The position numbers and the translations under genes are program-made. The notes below the pieces were generated by a model that saw nothing but the letters and a program-made list of their open reading frames with translations, searched no databases and was not told where the DNA came from. This document shows positions 1 to 9,024 of a stretch of DNA of 30,923 nucleotides, piece after piece (position 1 is the stretch's first letter; each line of letters begins with the position of its first letter). Source of the stretch: a virus. The stretch is taken from positions 1 to 30,923 of the IMG/VR virus record IMGVR_UViG_3300006924_000096, one strand, 5' to 3'.

Positions 1-446
1 GGTAAATCAGAGGCTGATGCAGAATCTGTCTTACTTGTAGTAAATGTTTTAGCATCAGATTCAGACACATTTATAGGGTCTGGGTCTATATCATCATCAC
101 TTAAATCAAAATCAACTGTAGAATTTATTATTTTATTTGGTGTATCAGTTGCTGATACTGAATCAGACTTAGCTAGTTGAGCAACAAATATTGGGTCACT
201 ATCAGAAGTTGTAACAGAATCCCCTGCTATTATACCTACTTCAAAAACCTGAGTATCACTTACTGTTATTGAATCTACATGCCTGCGAGTAGGTATTAAT
301 TCAAATGCTTTTATACCTAACTGAGACGTATTTACTGTAGCCGATATCTTATTGCTATCACTAACTACAGAACTAACACTATTAACACTAACGCTAAAAG
401 ATATAGCCGTTGCGGCAATAGCAGATACAAGTCTGATGTTAGCCAT
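1..446 (-). CDS. Asp/Ser/Thr-rich fibre-like virion protein (partial, runs off left edge)
   Basis: An open frame starts at ATG 446 and runs without a stop to base 1, giving 148 visible codons. The N-terminus (MANIRLVSAIAATAISF) is hydrophobic and alanine-rich. Further on, the protein is dominated by Ser, Asp and Thr in loose repeats such as SDSVSATDTP, SDSDP and TDSASASDL. This composition is typical of repetitive tail-fibre or appendage proteins, but no named domain is visible. The start overlaps the upstream gene's stop as TAATG, which supports translational coupling. It lies at the end of the virion block after the adaptor genes, where tail or host-contact genes are expected. The start could also be a weak signal peptide; function is inference. 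Confidence 0.7.
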   Translation of the reverse strand, partial: MANIRLVSAIAATAISFSVSVNSVSSVVSDSNKISATVNTSQLGIKAFELIPTRRHVDSITVSDTQVFEVGIIAGDSVTTSDSDPIFVAQLAKSDSVSATDTPNKIINSTVDFDLSDDDIDPDPINVSESDAKTFTTSKTDSASASDL

Positions 447-778
447 TAGAAATTACTTCTTACTCTAAATTTTAATAAATCATAGACAGTGTGAAGACTG
501 CCATCAAAACTAACTACTATCTCACCTTCATATGAGCCTTCATCAACATCTAAGACACCACTAGAAAAATTAAACTGTATCTTACCGTCTGACCCTGTAT
601 TAGTTTTAGCACAACTAATAGTTGATAAAACTGTTGTAGTGCCTGTAGCTCTAAACTTTACAGATACTGAAGTAGTAGACGCTGATAAGTCTAATGCAGT
701 ATTAGCTACGTCGTCATTTAATGTTATTTGAATGAGTGGTAACTCATCTCCTTTTACTAATCTAATTACATCTGCCAT
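446..778 (-). CDS. BppU-like small virion/baseplate protein
   Basis: The product is 110 aa. The N-terminus (IRLVKGDELPLIQITLNDD) followed by LDLSASTTSVSVKFRA and a late YEGEIVVSFDG segment is the pattern of the immunoglobulin-like N-terminal domain of phage baseplate upper protein (BppU) families: a short beta-sandwich used in baseplates or as a fibre adaptor. It contains one Cys and no membrane segment. It ends by overlapping the start of the fibre-like gene (TAATG) and begins 5 bases after the stop of the preceding adaptor gene. This places it in a co-transcribed connector-to-fibre series. The family link is recognition by eye and is moderate. Confidence 0.6.
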   Translation of the reverse strand: MADVIRLVKGDELPLIQITLNDDVANTALDLSASTTSVSVKFRATGTTTVLSTISCAKTNTGSDGKIQFNFSSGVLDVDEGSYEGEIVVSFDGSLHTVYDLLKFRVRSNF

Positions 779-783
779 ATCTA

Positions 784-1440
784 TTACCCAAATGGTTGAC
801 CTTGAACTCTCATAGATGCTCTTCCCGCACCTAAGTTAGCTCTAGCTCTACGTTCTTGCAATTTAAATATAAACTGCTTTGCATGATACGAAGCTAATTC
901 TCTATCACTCCAACTTCTATCTGGTAGCACTAATAAATGTTGAAGTGCTCCATGCATGATAACATTTTCTAATTCATCCAAAACTGTTTTATCCATCTCT
1001 GTTGACGTTCTTAGTGGCTTTAAACACACAATCATCCTGACATCATAGCTCTCAGTACTATCTGGTACAGGTGCTACAGAAAAATGGTCTGCATCTAAGT
1101 GTGTTATATACTTAGGTTTAGCTCTTGATGTAGTAGGTTGATTTGGCCATTTAGGATATAGATGGTACATCTTATCTAAAGTAACGGGCGTAAGCATTTC
1201 ATCATTTACAGTAGCTGTAATAAAAGCATGAACCTCGGATTGAGTTGGACATTCATATGCATAGTCATGAACTCCTGTAACTAAACGTATTCTTGGTTGT
1301 TCATACCTCCACGCAAGAGTTCGTTCACACGTTTCAATCGCTGCATCACGAACGTACTGCTCTATGATTGGCGTAGGACACCCAGGCACGCTAGGAGATA
1401 ATCTATTTGAAATATCAACAAATGTTCTAATTCCAGCCAT
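784..1440 (-). CDS. putative head-tail adaptor / tail tubular-type protein
   Basis: The product is 218 aa. It opens with MAGIRTFVDISNRLSPSVPGC and ends in a basic, glycine-rich tail (RRARANLGAGRASMRVQGQ). Proteins of this size and ending lie beside the DUF6682-like adaptor in many marine podovirus-like genomes and are thought to form part of the connector or tail tube; that role is inferred from position. No catalytic motif is visible. The start codon overlaps the upstream gene's stop (TAATG), with a GAGGA Shine-Dalgarno just before it, so both are translated from one message. Confidence 0.6.
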   Translation of the reverse strand: MAGIRTFVDISNRLSPSVPGCPTPIIEQYVRDAAIETCERTLAWRYEQPRIRLVTGVHDYAYECPTQSEVHAFITATVNDEMLTPVTLDKMYHLYPKWPNQPTTSRAKPKYITHLDADHFSVAPVPDSTESYDVRMIVCLKPLRTSTEMDKTVLDELENVIMHGALQHLLVLPDRSWSDRELASYHAKQFIFKLQERRARANLGAGRASMRVQGQPFG

Positions 1441-2111
1441 TATGTTAAGTCCTCTGTAATACTAGTTTTTGTTGTATTAACTGTTATCATACCACCTTCT
1501 TCTGTGTCTGTTGCTACTTTACTTTGTGCATTAACAGCAAGAGACTTAGTGAAAGAATTATAAAATATATCAGCTCGTTTTGAATTAACATGTTCATTAT
1601 CTACTGATTCAGCTAAAAATATTGTAGCATCAACTACTACTGGAAAGTATGCGTCTGATAATAAATCAACCGTTGTAGTCCCGTCGTAAGTTGGAGGGCT
1701 TTGTGAATATTCAATATCTAACACTTGACCAGCTGGAGCTTTTGGGTATATAAAAAATTTATTAGCGTTCCTTGTGTGCCTCATCCAGTTCACTGCAGCT
1801 GATGCAGTATCATTCATCCATTGTGGATAAGATTGGTCTAGTGATTCTCTATTAACTTCTATACATCCATTACCACCGCTTACTGAAAAAACTTCCATAA
1901 TACGTAATGAATCGGTAGGTGCTGATTGTATAGCTTCGTTTTCTGTGCAAGTCATTGTAGTTATTTTAGCAAATAAATCAGGTCTAAGTACTGCAATACG
2001 CCTTAAAGCTTGGTTTGAAAAACTTAAAAGCACCGCATCAGAGTATCTTTGCGGAGTATTCTCATCCTGTATCATTCTTCTAACTTCAGTAATAACGTCA
2101 TTTAAAATCAT
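1440..2111 (-). CDS. DUF6682-like phage adaptor protein
   Basis: The product is 223 aa. The N-terminal helical part (MILNDVITEVRRMIQDENTP, then RYSDAVLLSFSNQALRRIAV, then LRPDLFA) matches the pattern of the DUF6682 adaptor-like family: VI..VR..LQD, then W/YSD..LL...N...R.I...RPD. These proteins are thought to sit between the portal and the tail. The C-terminal half is Thr-rich and acidic. The start overlaps the upstream stop (ATGA) and the end overlaps the next start (TAATG). The family call rests on the N-terminal motif alone. Confidence 0.65.
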   Translation of the reverse strand: MILNDVITEVRRMIQDENTPQRYSDAVLLSFSNQALRRIAVLRPDLFAKITTMTCTENEAIQSAPTDSLRIMEVFSVSGGNGCIEVNRESLDQSYPQWMNDTASAAVNWMRHTRNANKFFIYPKAPAGQVLDIEYSQSPPTYDGTTTVDLLSDAYFPVVVDATIFLAESVDNEHVNSKRADIFYNSFTKSLAVNAQSKVATDTEEGGMITVNTTKTSITEDLT

Positions 2112-2374
2112 TTTTTACTCTTTTTAGTCCTAGCTTTTTCTACACTTCGTGTAACTTCTTCTGCTAATTCTACCTTATCAGATTTCTTTTTCTTAGGTAT
2201 AGCTTTAGTTTCTAAATTAACTTTTGGTTTACGACCCTTTTGTTCTTTAGTCATAAATTTTTCTGGGAATGCTTGCTCTTCAGTTACTTCTTCTGTCCTA
2301 GGATTTTCTGCAAGTATTTCATCCCACTCATAGATTTCACCATCTACTATATTTCTTAGCCATCTTCGTGCCAT
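2108..2374 (-). CDS. small charged virion-region protein
   Basis: The product is 88 aa and very rich in Lys, Arg and Glu. It starts MARRWLRNIVDGEIYEWDE and ends KARTKKSKK. An in-frame ATG exists 12 bases upstream, but the GGAGAG Shine-Dalgarno overlaps that codon and sits correctly for the ATG at 2374, so the shorter form is preferred. The N-terminal segment resembles short phage proteins that carry a tryptophan-containing strand followed by a charged tail. No function is known. It follows the hairpin after the capsid genes and overlaps the adaptor gene by ATGA, so it probably opens the adaptor transcription segment. Confidence 0.7.
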   Translation of the reverse strand: MARRWLRNIVDGEIYEWDEILAENPRTEEVTEEQAFPEKFMTKEQKGRKPKVNLETKAIPKKKKSDKVELAEEVTRSVEKARTKKSKK

Positions 2375-2384
2375 TTTTCTCTCC

Positions 2385-2419
2385 ATTTAAATAATCGGGG
2401 GGTTAAAGTTACCCCCCGA
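2385..2419 (-). terminator. rho-independent-type terminator after the capsid genes
   Basis: A 9-bp inverted repeat (2395-2403 with 2411-2419; core TCGGGGGGT) has a 7-nt loop. Read on the minus strand it is followed by the T-rich tail TTATTTAAAT. It lies just downstream of the capsid-associated gene (ends 2434) and before the 2374 start, so it probably reduces readthrough from the abundant capsid mRNA. The tail is not a pure T-run, so termination may be partial. Confidence 0.7.
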
Positions 2420-2433
2420 CCATATGTTTTACG

Positions 2434-2901
2434 TTATGAACAATCAGCGATAACTGCCCAAACTTTAATTACAGCAGCATCTGTTACAGCACCTGATACA
2501 CCAATAAGCATATCAATAGTGTCTGCAGTTGCAAAATAATGACTTTGATTGTCACCATTTAAAAGTGCACCGTTTGATGATGTTGTTCCTGCTGAGTTGG
2601 CATCGCCGCCGTCAACAAAACCATCTACATCACCACCAGTAAGACCGAGGTCAAACGTTGATGCTGCACCTTCTGCAGTTGTAGTAGTTGCTCCAACAGC
2701 CATCACTAATGTGTTAGCTGGTATAGAAAGTACTTGGAGAGAATCACCAGCAGCTAATGCCGTAGCACCTGCTGTAACCCTATCCGCTGTTATTGTAGCG
2801 AAATTTAATTCCACTTCGATATAGCCGACTCTATTAACGCCTTTGGCAGGGTGTGCCGCAGAACCTTTATTAAAGCCGTGCGTATCTGTATATGCAGCCA
2901 T
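2434..2901 (-). CDS. capsid-associated (decoration/head-fibre-like) protein
   Basis: The product is 155 aa. It is rich in Ala, Gly, Thr and Asp, with beta-strand-like alternation (RVGYIEVELNFATITADRV; LQVLSIPANTLVMAVGATT). There are no transmembrane or catalytic motifs, and Cys occurs only near the C-terminus (ADCS). It lies 15 bases downstream of the major capsid gene and before a strong hairpin, the usual place for head decoration or stabilisation proteins expressed at capsid level. Similar proteins are common in ocean virus contigs. The role is inferred from position and composition. Confidence 0.65.
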   Translation of the reverse strand: MAAYTDTHGFNKGSAAHPAKGVNRVGYIEVELNFATITADRVTAGATALAAGDSLQVLSIPANTLVMAVGATTTTAEGAASTFDLGLTGGDVDGFVDGGDANSAGTTSSNGALLNGDNQSHYFATADTIDMLIGVSGAVTDAAVIKVWAVIADCS

Positions 2902-2916
2902 GTTAGTCCTCCTAGG

Positions 2917-3822
2917 TTACACAGTAACAATCATTGTAGCTAATGCTTCAGGTTTAACAACTTTATAGCCGTAAACTTGAAGACCACGAATGATGTTCCC
3001 GAATGTTGTTTCTGAACGGATTGTTTCCATGTTGGTCATTTGTGACGCAAATGTAAACCCCATTGTGTGCCCACCGATTACGCTGAACTCACTTCCGCTC
3101 TTCTTAAGATTGTGACTTACATAAACTGTAAATCTATCAATCATACCTAGACGACCATTTCTTAATGGTGTGCTTCCGTCACCAGTAATAGATGCATCTT
3201 TTAAGTCTGATTGCTTGATTAGACCAGCCATTTTAGCAGGTATTACAAGAAAACGCCCTGTTTCAGGACAGTTAGCCTCATCAAGAACTGTTCCCATATC
3301 TACAATCTTACCAATTACATTTGAAGTAGTAAGTGCTTCTGGGGTACCTGCTACACCAAGGTCGATGTCACCAGAGATTGCTCCAGCAGTTGTTCCTTTG
3401 TTTGATGCAGATACATCAGTTAACAAATCAGTTAATACTCTTTGGTCAATTTTAATCTTCATACGCTCTGAAGCGTCTTTAGACCACATGTCCATAAGAG
3501 CTATGTCTGTTTGTACTTGGTCAACATCATCTTCAACACAAGCAAAGTATTCACCTTTGTCGATAATGAGTTGTAGTTTATTTTTGTCAGGGTTTTCAAC
3601 TGCAAGAGTTTGTCCCTTGACGTATGTTTGAATAGTGATTTCAGGGGTTGTACGAATATTAACCGTATCACCCATACTACGAATCTCACCTTCATAGTCA
3701 GTGTTTGAGATTGCTGCCAATACCGTAGCATCGTAGAAATTCTCAATCAACTTACCAGACCAAATTTCAGGTATAAAGTTTCCTGTATACGCTGGATTGC
3801 CTGGTGATGTTGCAAAAGCCAT
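2917..3822 (-). CDS. major capsid protein (HK97-fold, podovirus type)
   Basis: The product is 301 aa. It begins MAFATSPGNPAYTGNFIPEI, and the N-arm includes WSGKLIENFY, a pattern seen in marine phage coat proteins. The middle has alternating helices and strands, and the C-terminus (LQVYGYKVVKPEAL...IVTV) is a typical P-domain/E-loop ending of HK97-fold coat proteins. A good Shine-Dalgarno (GGAGG) precedes the start. It is directly downstream of the scaffold and upstream of the decoration-like gene, which is the canonical portal-scaffold-coat order. It has no recognisable protease or inserted Ig domain. Confidence 0.9.
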   Translation of the reverse strand: MAFATSPGNPAYTGNFIPEIWSGKLIENFYDATVLAAISNTDYEGEIRSMGDTVNIRTTPEITIQTYVKGQTLAVENPDKNKLQLIIDKGEYFACVEDDVDQVQTDIALMDMWSKDASERMKIKIDQRVLTDLLTDVSASNKGTTAGAISGDIDLGVAGTPEALTTSNVIGKIVDMGTVLDEANCPETGRFLVIPAKMAGLIKQSDLKDASITGDGSTPLRNGRLGMIDRFTVYVSHNLKKSGSEFSVIGGHTMGFTFASQMTNMETIRSETTFGNIIRGLQVYGYKVVKPEALATMIVTV

Positions 3823-3840
3823 AATAGCCTCCTGTTTTAA

Positions 3841-4878
3841 TTACGCATTAGTTATGCGACCTTCTTGCTGTGCAGCAAAAATGTCACGTTCTATCTTGCC
3901 ACGTTCTTCCTCTCGGCTTTTATATTTACCCATCCTGACATCTTCAAAAAACTTTTTGATATCAGCTGTTGTATATGTTTTGCCTTCACTAGCAATAGGT
4001 TTTGCAGAGCGTCCTCGCCCTGGTGCAACCTGTTTTTCTAGTTCTGGGTTAGAACTGCGGGTCTCACGAGCACTATTAACATTACCAGTAGCCTGTTCAT
4101 AAGTAGAAAAGAATGAGATTACTCTTTTAATATCTAATCTCTTTTGGGCATCCTCTAAATATATTTGTCTAGACATACCTGTTAGGGGGTCAATCTCAAG
4201 CAACCACGATTGAAAATCAGGATTACTATTAATTTCATTCCAGTTAGGTACCTCTGTATTTAAAGTATTCCAAAACTGCTGTTCAGAGCTAGATTTTTGT
4301 TGCTGTTGAACTTGTTGCACTTGTGGCACAACTCCTTTCAACTTCTCTATCTCTGCTTCCAACTCTTTAACACGACCCAGTTGTCCTGCTACTTCTTCTT
4401 TTGCTGCTCTACGCATAACATCTATAGAATCCCCGTACTCTTTTACATCATCGTCAGTTATTAACTTTTCGATAGGTGCTTCCTGCACTGGTGCTTCTTG
4501 TTTGTTAAGGTCTCCTAGCAAAGATTCAAGTTGTGATACACGGTCATTTAAATTTTTGTTCGTTGCATTTAAGCGTGGAACATCAGTATTATACATGCCT
4601 TGTAGCGTTTTGTACTTTTGTTGCCATGATTCTTTTTTTACTTGCGTGTCTGATTCACTGTGCTCTTCAGTCTCAGACTTGGGTGCCTGCTCTTCTACAC
4701 TGTCGGAAGGTGTCGATGTTGTTACTTCAGCGGGTACTTCAGTCTCAGTCTCAGCTTTAGTTTCGGTAGATACGTCTTCTACAGTCTCTTCAGCATTCTT
4801 CTCTGTTTCGCCATTGAGTTCCTTGTACAACGCTTGTACATCCTCAGATTGTTTTTGAACTTGCTTTGGTATTGCCAT
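3841..4878 (-). CDS. capsid scaffolding protein
   Basis: The product is 345 aa. The first 90 residues are extremely Glu/Thr/Ser-rich and probably disordered. They are followed by predicted coiled coil (LNDRVSQLESLLGDLNKQ and LGRVKELEAEIEKLKGVV) and a Gln-run (VQQVQQQQK) near the middle. The C-terminus is basic and helical (DIKKFFEDVRMGKYKSREEE), as expected for the coat-binding end of scaffolds. Its position between portal and major capsid genes is diagnostic for podovirus-type scaffolds. It probably directs procapsid assembly and then leaves the head. No protease motif is visible. Confidence 0.88.
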   Translation of the reverse strand: MAIPKQVQKQSEDVQALYKELNGETEKNAEETVEDVSTETKAETETEVPAEVTTSTPSDSVEEQAPKSETEEHSESDTQVKKESWQQKYKTLQGMYNTDVPRLNATNKNLNDRVSQLESLLGDLNKQEAPVQEAPIEKLITDDDVKEYGDSIDVMRRAAKEEVAGQLGRVKELEAEIEKLKGVVPQVQQVQQQQKSSSEQQFWNTLNTEVPNWNEINSNPDFQSWLLEIDPLTGMSRQIYLEDAQKRLDIKRVISFFSTYEQATGNVNSARETRSSNPELEKQVAPGRGRSAKPIASEGKTYTTADIKKFFEDVRMGKYKSREEERGKIERDIFAAQQEGRITNA

Positions 4879-4919
4879 AATGTTTCGCTCCTATTGGTGT
4901 GCGTTATTAAACAGCTGTC

Positions 4920-5135
4920 TCATGACTTTGCTGTATATTCTGGGGACTTTTTAATGAGTTCCAATAACTCTCCTAAAATCTGACACCGTCCCTGTGCGTG
5001 TGCCACATTCTGTGTAACATTTGGTAGCTGCTCTAGTTCATGTTTACGCCACGCTTCTAACCATTTTACAATGTCAGTATGCTGGCGTTCAACAGCCGCT
5101 AAAGATTTAACAACTTCAAGGTCTGGTCTTATCAT
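4920..5135 (-). CDS. small helical protein between portal and scaffold
   Basis: The product is 71 aa, entirely helical in appearance (VVKSLAAVERQHTDIVKWLE; LGELLELIKKSP). It begins inside the portal stop (ATGA overlap at 5132-5135), so its translation is likely coupled to the portal gene. Small helical ORFs often lie here in podovirus-like phages, but no function is established to my knowledge. A minor head or portal cofactor is possible from position alone. Confidence 0.7.
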   Translation of the reverse strand: MIRPDLEVVKSLAAVERQHTDIVKWLEAWRKHELEQLPNVTQNVAHAQGRCQILGELLELIKKSPEYTAKS

Positions 5136-7189
5136 GACTTACTCCCCGTGCTACGGTTGTTAACTGTGTTTGCATCCATTCCACCTTTTGGGCTACCGTC
5201 TGGTTGAGTTGGAGTACCACTTTTTACAGGAGGTTGCTGGGCTTGTTCAGCCGCAATCTGCTGCCTTGCGGTCAACTCTTGCAGATAAGTATTTTTCTCC
5301 CTAGACGGAACGATTTCATCCACAGGCATTTGCAAACTCTTAGCCACTTCACGAAGTATCGCTGCACGGCCTTCTTTACCAACAATGCCCATATCGACTT
5401 CGTTGGCGGTTGCGTTAAGAAATTCTATTCTACGGACGTTAACAGTTTCTTTAACTGCAAGATTGATTGCACCTTTCGGTAGTATCTCTACGTCACCTTT
5501 AATTGATTCGTCTTCATCATATCTCATGTTATATACAAACTGTCTATGTACAACAGGCTTTATAACATCAGAATCTATATGCATAACTACTTGGCGTATA
5601 CCTTTCCCTGCAGACCCCATTAACATTGAAAGACCTGACGCTGTGCGTCCAGCTCCTTTAACATTTATGTCGCCTTGCAAATAAGACGGTATGCCTGAAT
5701 GGTCATCAGCTAGTTTACTAAATCTTTCATATACACTCATTAATGTATTAGCATTATCATTTGGTTGGTTAAACCTAACAGCAGGAGCACTAGACCCTAG
5801 AGGGTCATTAGTTACTTGCCATATTTTCCATGGGTGCATTTGTGTAATGTCTTCGTTAGGTGGAATCCTTTCTAGGTTAACTTCAACCTGTGGTCCACTT
5901 GATATGCCCATGTTATTAACTAATGCACGAGCTGCGGCGTTACATATGCCCTGTAAATCTTCTATAATTTCTGGTATGCCTTTACCCCAAAATGCTCCTG
6001 GGTGTTTAATAAATGATGTTTTAGCATAAGGTTTCTCACCTAGTGGGTCATAATTAAGAACTGCTTTGATAACATAGTTACCTACAATCCATACATTTGT
6101 ATCATACTCACGAGCTTCATCTATTTCTTCAGCTTCTTCTTCCAAACCCCATTCTTTTAACATCTTACCACTAACTTTACCCCAGAACTCTAAGGCATCA
6201 AATACTTCAGTAGGTCTATTAAAAGCATGAAACTTTCTTTCTTCTTCATCTTTAGATAATTCTACATCTTCGTTAATCCAAGATTGCCCATTACCTACAT
6301 CTAATACTTTTCTAATCGCATCATCGTCATAGCCAGGGACACCTATTAAATCTGATAAGTCTATACGGCTTAACGGATGATGTTCAAACATATACCCATC
6401 ATTAATGTTAGTAACACCAGGTTCTGGGTACATTCTAAATGGGTCTACTCTTTCAAACTCTGGAGCTATTATTTCATCTGCTTGAACAGATGTTTTACCT
6501 TCTTCGTCTTTAACATAAGATAGCTTTCTTTGTCTACGAACAATAGGGCCTTTAATAAAAGCACATGGATAAGTTACTAAATCTGTAATAAAATCATTAA
6601 ACGATTCGCCCCAACCACCTTGTGCAAACTGGTCAGTAATTTTTATTTTCATCTTACCAGCTCTAGTATCAGCAGCTTGTAATAATTTAAATCTATAGTC
6701 CTGAGCTATCATCTCTTTTATCTCAGCCATTCTGTCTGGGCTTAGTGCTTGACCTTGTGCCTCAACAAGCCTAACAACTTCTTGTGCAAAGTTATTATCT
6801 ATCTCTTGTAAATGCTCAGGTGATAATTCGGGTATTGGTGTAGGGTGTATATCCCACGGGGGTGTTCCTGTATCTAATAAGATATCACGAAGCCAGCTTT
6901 CTGCTGCTCTACACTTGACTTCAGTAATCATCATGTAAACATCAGAGCCGCCTTGTGCTTGTATCTGTGCTAGTTTATCTGCTTCATATTCTCCGTTTCT
7001 TTGTCGGAGACCTTTAAGCATAATATTCTCTATAGGTTTTTTTGCTTGACGTGCTGCATCCCAGCATTCACGCATATGAGAAGCAAGTCCTAAGATAACA
7101 TCTTCAGACTGTCTTTCCTCCATAGCTTTTTCAGCAGCTTCTTTTTCCTGTTTAACAAGTTCTTCGTTGCTTATTACTTGTAATACCAT
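5132..7189 (-). CDS. portal (head-tail connector) protein
   Basis: The product is 685 aa, in the size range of podovirus portals. The N-terminus is acidic and helical. The core includes YPCAFIKGPIVRRQRK and FERVDPFRMYPEPGVTNI, then FIKHPGAFWGKGIPEIIEDL, QGICNAAARALVNNMGISSG and a P22-type ..YLQGD..GAGRTASGLSML segment; these are recognisable portal signatures. The C-terminus is Gln/Pro-rich and disordered. It would form the dodecameric ring at the packaging vertex, binding terminase and then the adaptors. It lies downstream of the large terminase, separated by one small gene and a terminator. Confidence 0.93.
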   Translation of the reverse strand: MVLQVISNEELVKQEKEAAEKAMEERQSEDVILGLASHMRECWDAARQAKKPIENIMLKGLRQRNGEYEADKLAQIQAQGGSDVYMMITEVKCRAAESWLRDILLDTGTPPWDIHPTPIPELSPEHLQEIDNNFAQEVVRLVEAQGQALSPDRMAEIKEMIAQDYRFKLLQAADTRAGKMKIKITDQFAQGGWGESFNDFITDLVTYPCAFIKGPIVRRQRKLSYVKDEEGKTSVQADEIIAPEFERVDPFRMYPEPGVTNINDGYMFEHHPLSRIDLSDLIGVPGYDDDAIRKVLDVGNGQSWINEDVELSKDEEERKFHAFNRPTEVFDALEFWGKVSGKMLKEWGLEEEAEEIDEAREYDTNVWIVGNYVIKAVLNYDPLGEKPYAKTSFIKHPGAFWGKGIPEIIEDLQGICNAAARALVNNMGISSGPQVEVNLERIPPNEDITQMHPWKIWQVTNDPLGSSAPAVRFNQPNDNANTLMSVYERFSKLADDHSGIPSYLQGDINVKGAGRTASGLSMLMGSAGKGIRQVVMHIDSDVIKPVVHRQFVYNMRYDEDESIKGDVEILPKGAINLAVKETVNVRRIEFLNATANEVDMGIVGKEGRAAILREVAKSLQMPVDEIVPSREKNTYLQELTARQQIAAEQAQQPPVKSGTPTQPDGSPKGGMDANTVNNRSTGSKS

Positions 7190-7192
7190 AAT

Positions 7193-7495
7193 CTATTTTG
7201 GTTCTGGTTTAACTCTAGTGGGGTCTTTTAGCCCTAAATGTGGGCCAACGTCTTTTAATTTTTTATAGTCCATACCTAAAACTCTTTTAAGAACATTCGT
7301 AGTCCCACCAAGTTTTATCGAAGCAAGTGGGTCATCAACTGTAGTCCTATTACCAGCCATAAAAGTTTGACCATAAGACTCTTCATCCTGCTCAACTTTA
7401 CCACCATCTTTATACGCTGTAACTTTTACAAGACCACCTTTCTCGTAATTTTTAATCATATAGTTCTTAGAACCATTTTTCATTTTATATGTCAT
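7193..7495 (-). CDS. hypothetical small protein upstream of portal
   Basis: The product is 100 aa. It has a basic N-terminus (MTYKMKNGSKNYMIKNYEKG) with repeated GG turns (YEKGGLVKVTAYKDGGKVE), followed by a polar middle and a basic, Pro-ending C-terminus. The GG-K pattern resembles short glycine-patterned proteins found next to portal genes in marine phages. Function is unknown. It ends 3 bases before the portal start and begins downstream of a clear terminator, so it is likely the first gene of a portal-to-capsid transcription segment. Confidence 0.65.
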   Translation of the reverse strand: MTYKMKNGSKNYMIKNYEKGGLVKVTAYKDGGKVEQDEESYGQTFMAGNRTTVDDPLASIKLGGTTNVLKRVLGMDYKKLKDVGPHLGLKDPTRVKPEPK

Positions 7496-7527
7496 ACTAA
7501 TTCACCCGTAGTTAATTTCAAGAGTAG

Positions 7528-7567
7528 TATAAAAAGATTCCCCTGTCTAACAATAAATACAGGGGAA
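7528..7567 (-). terminator. rho-independent terminator after large terminase
   Basis: A perfect 9-bp inverted repeat (7538-7546 TTCCCCTGT with 7559-7567 ACAGGGGAA) has a 12-nt loop. On the minus strand it is followed by TCTTTTTATA. It lies in the 152-bp gap between the terminase gene (ends 7648) and the small gene starting at 7495. The rest of the gap (7568-7647) shows no convincing gene: only a 5-codon plus-strand ORF near 7585. Confidence 0.8.
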
Positions 7568-7647
7568 CCAAGAAAGGTAGTAACTATGAAAACTATAAAC
7601 TAGCTACTAAGCCACACAAATGAGTAAAGCGACTTTATCTGAACGTA

Positions 7648-9024
7648 TCATGTCCAGCCACCTGACGCAATAGATTTAACATCACGTCGTTGTATCATAA
7701 AGCCATCTGCTGTTGTGTTAATGTGTAACATTAAATACTGTAAAGCTTCAGCTACGTGTGAGTGTTTGTTCTTATCTATGCTTCCGTTCTTCTTATGGAA
7801 TCTATATCCGCCCATCATTGCTGCTTTAAGCCTAGAACATCTAGGGTCTACTAGGAACGCAGAGTCTCCATCTACTTGACGCATAAGGAAATCATCTACC
7901 GCTGAAAGCCTAGCTGATATGTTATTAGTCTTAGCCGACATAACTTTTAATCCTTCAGCCTTTATTATATCTACAGCCGAACGCTCATCAGTCTGAGCCC
8001 TTTGTATACCTGCAGGGTCTGTAATAATTATCACAGGATTACTTGAATACTTTTCTATAATCATAGGTTTTAAAACTGTACGTATGAATCTTTGTATACC
8101 CATATCAAAGCTTACAGCTTCGTCTAGTATAAGAACTCTACCTCTTGGGTCTTGTTGAGCTATAACAGCTGCAGGTGTTAACCCTAAGTCCATTCCAATA
8201 ACAATAGGTCTGACTCCGTTTGCTATGGGTTGTAAAGTTTGGTTTGCCATATGGTAATCTGGTCTGAAGTACTTGTACACTGGCTGCCCAGCTGTGCTTA
8301 GTCCATACTCACCATCAATGTACACACGGACGTATTCATCTGACCTACCTTGTGTATCGTAATATCCTTCAGGTAAGTTCTCTACATTCTCAGCATAAGG
8401 ACTTCTACCTGATGGCTGTTTGAATACATCCCACCCATTATCATTAAATGAAACACCATCTGCGGGGTCGAGTTGCTCCATCTGATAATACCACCATGTA
8501 TCCATAGTGGGAGGGTTGGTGTCCCCCCACATCCCGAACCATGTAGGTCCTCCATCTTTAGCTGACGGAAAACGACCAATCCTTTTTGACATAGCATCTA
8601 CAATGTCTGGATTTATATCCCGACACTCATTGAACCATGCGAATGTTAATTCTAGTGAGTTCAAGTTAGCTACATCATCTGAATCATCTAACGCCCTGAA
8701 CATAATCTCACACTCAACATCGCCTACTTTAAAGAAGTAAGTCTTTGTTGTTCTCATGTACGTACCACATATCCCTGGTGGGAACCAGTCGTGGAATGTT
8801 TTAATTGTTGTATCTTGTAGTTGTCTAGCAGTCTCACGAACAATAGCTGCTCTGGATTTTCGTATGCCTTGCTTGTTAGGCTCTTGCATAGTTGCTCGTC
8901 TGATAACTTCAAAAGTAGAAGCTACTGATTTACCTGACCCTACAGGTCCCATTAATGTCCGCATCTTTGCGTTGGACATCATAAATTCTTTGCATATCTT
9001 AGACGGTGTGTAATCTATATCCAT
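7648..9024 (-). CDS. terL: terminase large subunit
   Basis: The product is 458 aa. Walker A is GPVGSGKS (residues 26-33) and Walker B is LTFAWFNE (126-133, catalytic Glu 133). The RNase H-like nuclease domain shows IVIGMDLG (Asp 279), VIIITDPAG (Asp 336) and the C-terminal HSHVAEALQYL (about 421-431). It is the ATPase motor that packages DNA into the procapsid and cuts the concatemer. The length is normal for a complete two-domain protein. The start at 9024 overlaps the upstream stop (TAATG-type). The nuclease motif ends with VAEAL rather than the common D..DAL, so the third metal ligand may be Glu 426 or His 423. Confidence 0.95.
   Translation of the reverse strand: MDIDYTPSKICKEFMMSNAKMRTLMGPVGSGKSVASTFEVIRRATMQEPNKQGIRKSRAAIVRETARQLQDTTIKTFHDWFPPGICGTYMRTTKTYFFKVGDVECEIMFRALDDSDDVANLNSLELTFAWFNECRDINPDIVDAMSKRIGRFPSAKDGGPTWFGMWGDTNPPTMDTWWYYQMEQLDPADGVSFNDNGWDVFKQPSGRSPYAENVENLPEGYYDTQGRSDEYVRVYIDGEYGLSTAGQPVYKYFRPDYHMANQTLQPIANGVRPIVIGMDLGLTPAAVIAQQDPRGRVLILDEAVSFDMGIQRFIRTVLKPMIIEKYSSNPVIIITDPAGIQRAQTDERSAVDIIKAEGLKVMSAKTNNISARLSAVDDFLMRQVDGDSAFLVDPRCSRLKAAMMGGYRFHKKNGSIDKNKHSHVAEALQYLMLHINTTADGFMIQRRDVKSIASGGWT

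Noticed and set aside
7585-7605. Tiny plus-strand ORF (5 codons) near the terminase gap
   Set aside because: It is far too short and isolated, with no support from neighbours.
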